Assembly (NCBI GenBank): GCA_013360215.1
Contig: JABWCP010000044.1
Coordinates: 1 to 14,653, forward strand
Reading direction: 5' to 3'
Length of the DNA: 14,653 bases
From: a bacterium
GTDB lineage: Bacteria; CLD3; SB21
Within the stretch, counting starts at the first letter, position 1; each line of letters begins with the position of its first letter. Below, one piece after another: positions 8,206 to 14,653 of the stretch. The notes beneath the pieces are model-generated. The model saw only the letters and a program-made list of their open reading frames with translations. It was not told the DNA's origin and did not search any database. Both the position numbers and the translations under genes were made by a program.

Positions 8206-8393
8206 AATAAATATTTAAGAATTTTTACCAATTTTTTAGCGATAATTAAGAAAGCTACGTTTGATTAATATATACTTAGATTTTTAGGTTGCGATGTGAA
8301 ATTTAACAGTAGTTGACAATTTAACAATAAAACATTGAACTTATGATTTGCTAAAGTTGACAATTAATATGTATAGTTTCTTAAATATTTATT
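8206..8393. repeat. 16-base inverted repeat bounding an AT-rich spacer
   Basis: AATAAATATTTAAGAA at 8206-8221 recurs as its exact reverse complement at 8378-8393, enclosing 156 bases of very AT-rich DNA between the GNAT gene and the lipoprotein gene. The right arm covers the stop codon of the lipoprotein gene (8389-8391). No target-site duplication is evident on the outer edges. It may be the remnant of a small palindromic element or only a product of base composition. Confidence 0.5.
8311..8365. repeat. Pair of 11-base direct repeats
   Basis: AGTTGACAATT occurs at 8311-8321 and again at 8355-8365, 44 bases (about four helical turns) apart, inside the inverted-repeat-bounded spacer. The repeats contain TTGACA, a -35-like string on the plus strand, but neither has a -10 at 16-18 bases and no rightward gene follows. 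They could be protein-binding sites upstream of the leftward GNAT gene. Confidence 0.4.
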
Positions 8394-8922
8394 TAAAAAA
8401 ACGATAGTAGTAACTGCGTTTACCGAGACCATTACAATAACTACATTGTTCAAGCCCAAAATACCGCTTAACCTTGCCAGTTTTATCACAAAAATTGCAG
8501 TCATAAATCTTATCATCAATAAACCATTCTCCGTTTTCTTTAGATAAAATTATAGAAACTTTCTGCGACTCTTCCATGTTATAATCATATTCTTGCACTA
8601 CCACAACAGCGCGACTATCGCTTTGTACCTCAACTTTATCAATTAAGTTTGGAGATAATTCATAAGCCTTTAATCTTTTATTGAAACTATTCTTACGAAC
8701 TTTATTGAAGTAATCATTTAATCTTTTAGAATTATAAGGCTCTGAATAGAAAGTATCGATTGTCGTTGTGTCACGCCAAATTTGTAAACTCCATGATGTT
8801 TGAATTAACTTATCTGGAGTTGATCTATCGATCTTCGGTTCTTGCTTCTTACTTTTAGGTTGTTCTATTGTTGAACACGAAACCAAAATAAAAATAAAGA
8901 AGATCATGACAGCGTTATTCAT
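8389..8922 (-). CDS. Lipoprotein with NTF2-like body and DnaJ-type zinc finger
   Basis: A 177-residue lipoprotein: the signal MNNAVMIFFIFILVSC puts the lipidated Cys at 16. Residues about 33-140 read like an NTF2/DUF4878-type fold, with an early 'TPDKLIQTSW' helix, a beta strand with RAVVVVQEYDY, and a closing 'KENGEWFIDDK' strand. This call is tentative. The C-terminal 37 residues carry C142-N-F-C145 and C160-S-Y-C163, each followed by a glycine (KTGK, NGLGK), the pattern of the DnaJ CxxCxGxG zinc finger. A start with GAGAGGG upstream lies only 4 bases past the stop of the 81-residue gene, so the two are translated from one message. Base composition is much more AT-rich than katG or serA (15 G/C of 60 at 8641-8700), which may indicate transfer. 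Confidence 0.75.
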   Translation of the reverse strand: MNNAVMIFFIFILVSCSTIEQPKSKKQEPKIDRSTPDKLIQTSWSLQIWRDTTTIDTFYSEPYNSKRLNDYFNKVRKNSFNKRLKAYELSPNLIDKVEVQSDSRAVVVVQEYDYNMEESQKVSIILSKENGEWFIDDKIYDCNFCDKTGKVKRYFGLEQCSYCNGLGKRSYYYRFFK

Positions 8923-8926
8923 AACA

Positions 8927-9172
8927 TCATCCCTCTCTTTTAGTTATCCCACCTGCGAGTGCATCGTATATTTTACGTGTCTCGGACTCGTTAAATCCAA
9001 GCTTTGCTACAAAATCATTATAGTCTGCTTTGGTTAAAAGATTTACCTCATAAAGTGTAAATAATCGACCAACCCATGCCAATTTAATATCCTCAGACAT
9101 CACGGGTGCATCGTGTTCTATGATGTCTCTAATATCTTCATATTCTTTCTGCTGTTGATGTGTACGTTTCAT
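8927..9172 (-). CDS. Small hypothetical protein, 81 residues
   Basis: I do not recognise this gene. It encodes a charged, mostly helical cytosolic protein without signal peptide or cysteines. The segment 'LFTLYEVNLLTKADYNDFVAKLGF' (about 37-60) vaguely resembles short helical C-terminal motifs such as SHOCT, but I would not name it so. It is very likely a real gene: AAGGAG lies 10 bases before its ATG, inside the last codons of the SDR gene. It starts 4 bases after the SDR stop and ends 4 bases before the lipoprotein start. Such packing implies co-expression of all three. Confidence 0.7.
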   Translation of the reverse strand: MKRTHQQQKEYEDIRDIIEHDAPVMSEDIKLAWVGRLFTLYEVNLLTKADYNDFVAKLGFNESETRKIYDALAGGITKREG

Positions 9173-9176
9173 TGTT

Positions 9177-9989
9177 TTATAACTCCTTCTGCTTTTCGTA
9201 TTCCCAAAGCCGTTCGGCCGTCATGTTGCCCTGATAGTCGTGAATCAATATAACATGCCTATCGGCTTTCCTATTACTCAACCTACGAATCAAGCGCCCT
9301 CGGTCGCCGTAATCACCGCGAAGGTGTACCGCATACCAGTCAGATTGGTCAAGCGATATCTTCTGAATGATTCGGCTCGTTTTACCGGCATCAAATATCG
9401 GACTACGTTTTCTGGTATCAACGATCTCATATTCGCTGACTCGCTCTTCATCAATCAGTGAATCCGGTCGAACCGCAACCCATTCTAATTGTTTTGAATC
9501 TTTTACACGATCAAACAAATAATCCCCCGAATTCACGTTATCCGTATGCGGCGGCAAAAGTAATTTTAACAACGAAAATACTACGTTTTCTCCAAAGGTT
9601 TCTTTCTCACCGTGCGCTTTATTCGTATATCCTGTAGTGCTCATCAGCACGAATTTCTTTTTGTTTTGCGCAGTGCTCCATACGTCGGTGATTTTTTTTA
9701 CGGTATTAAAAACAAGTTGATGCGGTTTACCAAATATCCCTTTGAATGTCAAATTATGACCGAGGCAAGACACCACTGCATCGCAATCGTTTATGAGCGC
9801 GCTGATCTGATCCATAGAAAACTCATGAATATTCCCTCGCACGATTTCTACGTTTGTATGCTCGGAAATTTCACTCGGTATTATCGCCGTCGGTCGTATA
9901 ATAATTCTCACGGATATATTCTTGCTAACCAATTGTGATACTACCAATTTCCCTGTAGCCCCGCTGGCTCCGAATACTAAAATTCTCAT
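9177..9989 (-). CDS. NmrA-like / SDR NAD(P)-binding oxidoreductase with atypical C-terminus
   Basis: A 270-residue atypical short-chain dehydrogenase/reductase-fold protein. The dinucleotide motif is G7-A-S-G10-A-T-G13 at the end of the first strand. Further family marks are DAVVSCLGHNLTFKGIFGKP (70-89), FVLMSTTG (113-120), LLLPPHTDN (143-151) and EWVAVRPDSLIDEERVSEYE (169-188). Up to FDAGKTSRI (199-207) it looks like a standard member. In relatives as I remember them, this is followed by a short 'NVAHFM...W..W.GQMPVIYN' end. Here a 63-residue charged, unrelated tail follows. The substrate is unknown. The start follows GAGAGGTGG by four bases. It is the first gene of a three-gene leftward operon. 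Confidence 0.85.
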   Translation of the reverse strand: MRILVFGASGATGKLVVSQLVSKNISVRIIIRPTAIIPSEISEHTNVEIVRGNIHEFSMDQISALINDCDAVVSCLGHNLTFKGIFGKPHQLVFNTVKKITDVWSTAQNKKKFVLMSTTGYTNKAHGEKETFGENVVFSLLKLLLPPHTDNVNSGDYLFDRVKDSKQLEWVAVRPDSLIDEERVSEYEIVDTRKRSPIFDAGKTSRIIQKISLDQSDWYAVHLRGDYGDRGRLIRRLSNRKADRHVILIHDYQGNMTAERLWEYEKQKEL

Positions 9990-10005
9990 AAAACCACCTC
10001 TCTAC

Positions 10006-10034
10006 TATTTATAAATCCGAAAGCAATATATCAA
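10006..10034 (-). promoter_or_regulatory. Candidate promoter for the SDR operon
   Basis: Read leftward, TTGATA (10029-10034) and TAAATA (10006-10011) are separated by 17 bases. The -10 lies 16 bases before the SDR start codon, so the leader would be very short. The region is AT-rich, so this match to a sigma-70 promoter is suggestive only. Confidence 0.35.
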
Positions 10035-10125
10035 ATAAGTTTTATGGATAGGTTAACTTCTTTGTGCGATGTTTTTTGAGAAACCCAAGATGTTACTGAT
10101 TAGCTGCATGGCATTTCTACTGAAT

Positions 10126-10163
10126 AAAAAAAACCGGCAAGCTACGTATAACACTTGCCGGTT
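10126..10163 (-). terminator. Intrinsic terminator of katG
   Basis: Read leftward, a perfect 10-bp stem (AACCGGCAAG, 12-base loop, CTTGCCGGTT) runs into a U tract of eight. It starts 30 bases past the katG stop codon. It separates the katG transcript from the SDR operon, which is transcribed in the same direction. Confidence 0.92.
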
Positions 10164-10192
10164 ATCTCAATTAGATTATCGTCTGGCCAATA

Positions 10193-12415
<2,223 letters not shown>

Positions 12416-12471
12416 TTAGTATTAAGATTTGAATTGACGAACTGATGATATCATGCGTTTTTTACGTCTTA

Positions 12472-12499
12472 AAGATACCCATTTGATTTCATAAGTCAA
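12472..12499 (-). promoter_or_regulatory. Candidate katG promoter
   Basis: Read leftward, TTGACT (12494-12499) and TATCTT (12472-12477) are separated by 16 bases. The -35 directly abuts the weaker OxyR half-site at 12500-12514. This is the geometry expected when OxyR activates by contacting RNA polymerase. Transcription would begin near 12465, leaving a leader of about 90 bases. Confidence 0.55.
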
Positions 12500-12535
12500 A
12501 TTGATTATTCTTATTTAATAATAGATAATATCTAT
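12500..12535. promoter_or_regulatory. OxyR operator between katG and oxyR
   Basis: ATAGATAATATCTAT (12521-12535) matches the established OxyR motif ATAGnTnnnAnCTAT at all ten fixed positions and is a perfect 7+1+7 palindrome. A second, weaker element at 12500-12514 (ATTGATTATTCTTAT) matches 7 of 10 and is offset by 21 bases; the E. coli tandem arrangement uses 22. Together they could bind an OxyR tetramer. The strong half covers the candidate oxyR -10, suggesting autorepression. The weak half abuts the katG -35, suggesting activation. Confidence 0.75.
12501..12529 (+). promoter_or_regulatory. Candidate oxyR promoter
   Basis: TTGATT (12501-12506) and GATAAT (12524-12529) are separated by 17 bases. 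The -10 lies entirely inside the perfect OxyR palindrome. Transcription would start near 12536, only about 11 bases before the oxyR ATG. The message would thus be nearly leaderless, which fits the absence of a Shine-Dalgarno sequence. Confidence 0.5.
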
Positions 12536-12546
12536 ATTAAAATTGA

Positions 12547-13500
12547 ATGACATTACTGCAACTCACCTATATTGTCGCTGTCGAAAAGTACCGTAGTTTT
12601 TCCAAAGCGGCCAAAGATCGTTTTGTCACACAACCGACCCTGAGCATGCAGATTCAGAAATTGGAAGAAGAATTAGGCGTAACGATATTTGACCGAGGAA
12701 AGAAACCCGTAGCTCCGACCGACATCGGCCGCACGATCATCGAACAAGCCCAAGCGATTTTGCGCGAAAGCGATAAAATCATCCAGTCCGTAGAATCCGA
12801 AACCACCGAAGTCGCAGGAATTTTCCGCATCGGTATTATCCCCACGCTTGCACCTTATTTGCTCAATCTTTTTCTGCAGGATTTTATCACAAAACATCCG
12901 CGCGTAGAATTGGTCATCGAGGAATTGCAGACGCGGGAGATCACCGAACGATTGAATCGAAACGACCTTGATGCAGGGCTTTTAGCTACGCCGCTGCACC
13001 ATAAGAACTTAGCCGAAAAACCGTTGTTCTACGAACCCTTCGTCGCATATGTATCCGAAGAACACCGACTAAGCACCAAGAAAAAAATTCACATCAACGA
13101 TCTGCAAAACGGCGACATGTGGCTTCTGACCGAAGGGCATTGTTTTCGCAGCCAGACGCTCGCACTATGCAAACAAAAGAAAAACATAACCCCTAAACAC
13201 AAAGGAGCATTGCGTTTCGAAAGTGGTAATCTGGATACGCTTAGAAAATTAGTGGAACAAAATTACGGTATGACGCTGTTGCCGTATTTAGCAGTTTCGG
13301 AATTATCCGATGAAAAGAAGAAGCTGTACATGCGCCCTTTTGCGCCCCCGGCTCCCAAACGTGAGATCAGTTTGGTGTACAATCGTTCTTACCCTAAAAA
13401 GAAAATTATCGAAGTGTTAGAGCATGCTATTCGCTTCTCCGTGCCGGAAGAAATATTAGAAAAAGATAAAAGCCTTATCGTATCCAGCATTCGCATTTGA
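12547..13500 (+). CDS. oxyR: OxyR-type LysR-family peroxide sensor and regulator
   Basis: A 317-residue LysR-type transcription factor that senses hydrogen peroxide by disulfide formation. The N-terminal winged helix-turn-helix (residues 2-60: LLQLTYIVAVEKYRSFSKAA, VTQPTLSMQIQKLEEELGV) binds DNA and is followed by a linker helix. The periplasmic-binding-protein-like domain (about 91-300) contains EGHCFRSQTLALC, placing cysteines at 199 and 208, the same numbers as the peroxidatic and resolving cysteines of E. coli OxyR. GNLDTLRKLVEQNYGMTLLP further matches OxyR. The call rests on these cysteines together with divergent katG and the operator at 12521-12535. No Shine-Dalgarno precedes the ATG. 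It converges on the rhodanese-thioredoxin gene with a 64-base gap that has no clear terminator. Confidence 0.95.
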   Translation: MTLLQLTYIVAVEKYRSFSKAAKDRFVTQPTLSMQIQKLEEELGVTIFDRGKKPVAPTDIGRTIIEQAQAILRESDKIIQSVESETTEVAGIFRIGIIPTLAPYLLNLFLQDFITKHPRVELVIEELQTREITERLNRNDLDAGLLATPLHHKNLAEKPLFYEPFVAYVSEEHRLSTKKKIHINDLQNGDMWLLTEGHCFRSQTLALCKQKKNITPKHKGALRFESGNLDTLRKLVEQNYGMTLLPYLAVSELSDEKKKLYMRPFAPPAPKREISLVYNRSYPKKKIIEVLEHAIRFSVPEEILEKDKSLIVSSIRI

Positions 13501-13564
13501 AACAAATCTGCACAATGCAGGGAAATCGTTATCTATTTTATCCGGCTTGGATATCGCACACACT

Positions 13565-14284
13565 TTATGGTCGCAGCTCTTCCAATAACTTTTCTTTGCT
13601 GACTCTCCCTATGTGCGACCAAGTGAGGCGATTGTTTTTATATATATGAAACGTAGGCACGGTATGAATATGCAAAGTATCGGCAATCAACGGATGTTCG
13701 TCTATATTTATCGTAACCACATCAAAAGAATTCATATCTGCGATTTCATGTATAATAGGTTCCATCTGTCGGCATGGCGAACAATTCAGGGTGTAAAAAT
13801 CAATCAACACCGGTTTTTTTGAACGGGTTAAAGAATCAAAACTATCGCGACTCATGCCGTCGTGTTCTGATGTAGTCGTTTTGGGATATCCCGCTGCTCG
13901 CCAGCTTATAAATCCTCCATCCAATTCATACACACGCTTAAAGCCCTTTTTGATCAAGCCGCGTCGCGCACCGGTACTTCGCCCTCCGACAGAACAATAT
14001 AATAATATCGGTTTTTCTGGATCCCACCGGTCGGCGCGGTATTCAAATAACCCCATGTTGGCCCAGTTGATATTTTCGGCACCGGGAATATGACCGGACA
14101 GGTATTCTTTGCGTGTTCGTACATCGATCAATAAAGCATCTGGACTTTTTTTGATACTATCCGCAAATGCAGATGTCGAAAGAAATGCTGCGTTTTGAAA
14201 TTCCTTTTTTTCTGCACACGATGTCAGTACCAACGAGATCATAAATATCAGAAATAATTTTTTTTCAACACTACAATAAAGCAT
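13565..14284 (-). CDS. Rhodanese-thioredoxin fusion lipoprotein
   Basis: A 239-residue envelope protein joining two thiol domains. The chosen start (14284) gives a normal lipoprotein signal: KKLFLIFMISLVLTSC with the lipidated Cys at 23. In-frame ATGs at 14314 and 14317 would add 10-11 residues and make the signal long; no start has a good ribosome binding site. The rhodanese domain spans about 30-135: LLIDVRTRKEYLSGHIPGA and active-site loop C97-SVGGR, followed by ELDGGFISWRAAGYP. The thioredoxin domain spans about 145-239: FYTLNC-S-P-C (C168 and C171) and cis-proline P210 in HTVPTFHIYK. A persulfide carried on C97 could be reduced by the CSPC pair, which is inference. It lies next to oxyR/katG but on the opposite strand from oxyR, so shared control is only a possibility. 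Confidence 0.9.
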   Translation of the reverse strand: MLYCSVEKKLFLIFMISLVLTSCAEKKEFQNAAFLSTSAFADSIKKSPDALLIDVRTRKEYLSGHIPGAENINWANMGLFEYRADRWDPEKPILLYCSVGGRSTGARRGLIKKGFKRVYELDGGFISWRAAGYPKTTTSEHDGMSRDSFDSLTRSKKPVLIDFYTLNCSPCRQMEPIIHEIADMNSFDVVTINIDEHPLIADTLHIHTVPTFHIYKNNRLTWSHIGRVSKEKLLEELRP

Positions 14285-14554
14285 AGATAAAAAGTTTAAT
14301 TTCAATGATATCATCATATCAATTTATATTTGACGCTCACAGAACACAAGAGAAAAGACAGATATCAATCGAATATCAACGTGATTTATAAAAACTTTTC
14401 ACGTAAAATGCACACGCTACCCTACATATTTATGCGGTTTATTAGTGTTAGTATTTTGACGGTAAAGTTTTCTCGGAATGTCCGATTTTAGGTATTGATT
14501 TGCTTCACCATGTGTATTATTTTTTTACTGTAGCACAATTCAAAAAACGTATCC
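14285..14554. other. AT-rich intergenic region without a recognisable gene
   Basis: I find no credible coding frame, RNA gene or terminator here. The palindrome ATGATATCAT at 14305-14314 lies just upstream of the chosen rhodanese-thioredoxin start; the same 12-base string around it also occurs upstream of katG (12443-12454). Near 14467-14481 there is a short string (TTTTCTCGGAATGT) resembling the tandem repeat unit that follows, perhaps a decayed copy. Confidence 0.6.
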
Positions 14555-14653
14555 GTTCTCGTCGAATGTTCTCGTCGAATGTTCTCGTCGAATGTTCTCG
14601 TCGAATGTTCTCGTCGAATGTTCTCGTCGAATGTTCTCGTCGAATGTTCTCGT
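14555..14653. repeat. Tandem array of a 13-base unit, cut by the window end
   Basis: The unit GTTCTCGTCGAAT is repeated head to tail without a single mismatch: seven full copies (14555-14645) plus eight bases of an eighth. The array may continue beyond the window. Because 13 is not a multiple of 3, every reading frame cycles through the same 13-residue peptide, and neither strand contains a stop codon within the array. All three leftward frames stop within about 75 bases of its left edge. It is therefore either an intergenic minisatellite or the 3' end of a leftward gene entering from the right. Confidence 0.95.

Noticed and set aside
8313-8362. TTGACA strings as rightward promoters
   Set aside because: Neither copy has a -10-like hexamer 16-18 bases downstream, and the DNA to the right is antisense to the lipoprotein gene.
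9240-9461. Plus-strand frame opposite the odd SDR C-terminus as an inserted gene
   Set aside because: It lacks a ribosome binding site and domain features. The leftward frame stays open to a stop that is tightly coupled to the next gene.
13508-13520. CTGCA/TGCAG hairpin after oxyR as a terminator
   Set aside because: A 5-bp stem with a 3-base loop and no T tract is too weak to call.
14555-14653. Possible CRISPR array at the right end
   Set aside because: The units are 13 bases, contiguous and without spacers, and no cas gene is present. It is a simple tandem repeat.

Overview
The window looks like a chromosomal stretch from a Gram-negative, non-enteric bacterium. Three genes, and possibly a fourth, encode lipoproteins with a lipobox. 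Some genes have clear purine-rich ribosome binding sites (cyclase, SDR, katG), while others (serC, serA, oxyR) have almost none. GC content is moderate and patchy: 36 of 60 bases are G/C at 10921-10980 inside katG, but only 15 of 60 at 8641-8700. A member of the Bacteroidetes/Chlorobi/Ignavibacteria-like assemblage would fit, but nothing here fixes the taxon. I see no tRNA, rRNA, CRISPR array, transposase or phage gene.

Layout. 1-760: a leftward lipoprotein with a LysM-like domain, ending at a strong hairpin terminator. 892-1953: a class III adenylate cyclase with an N-terminal zinc-ribbon (DUF5939-type) domain, closed by a terminator at 2016-2044. 2085-4863: serC and serA, 13 bases apart, the first two steps of the phosphorylated serine pathway. 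4958-6616: an exported two-part protein, a degenerate gluzincin-like domain followed by a GH113-like TIM barrel. 6617-6997: gene-free, with two 140-base direct repeat copies. 6998-8154: leftward GNAT and SRPBCC/AHSA1 genes. 8155-9989: an AT-rich spacer with repeats, then a tight leftward operon of an SDR oxidoreductase, an 81-residue unknown and a zinc-finger lipoprotein. 10126-13500: the peroxide-defence pair katG and oxyR, divergently transcribed around a well-preserved control region. 13565-14284: a rhodanese-thioredoxin fusion lipoprotein. 14285-14653: AT-rich spacer ending in a 13-base tandem repeat array cut off by the window edge.

How the parts work together. The best-supported circuit is OxyR/KatG. 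OxyR keeps both redox cysteines at the E. coli positions (C199, C208). The intergenic region carries a perfect 15-base match to the OxyR half-operator, which overlaps a candidate oxyR -10 and lies upstream of a candidate katG -35. The neighbouring rhodanese-thioredoxin lipoprotein may add thiol or sulfur redox capacity in the envelope, but that link is inferred. The serCA pair is ordinary metabolism. The least explained material is the GH113-like fusion, the SDR/81-aa/zinc-finger lipoprotein operon (whose SDR has an atypical C-terminus), and the repeats. I did not find convincing evidence of a wholly new multi-gene system.
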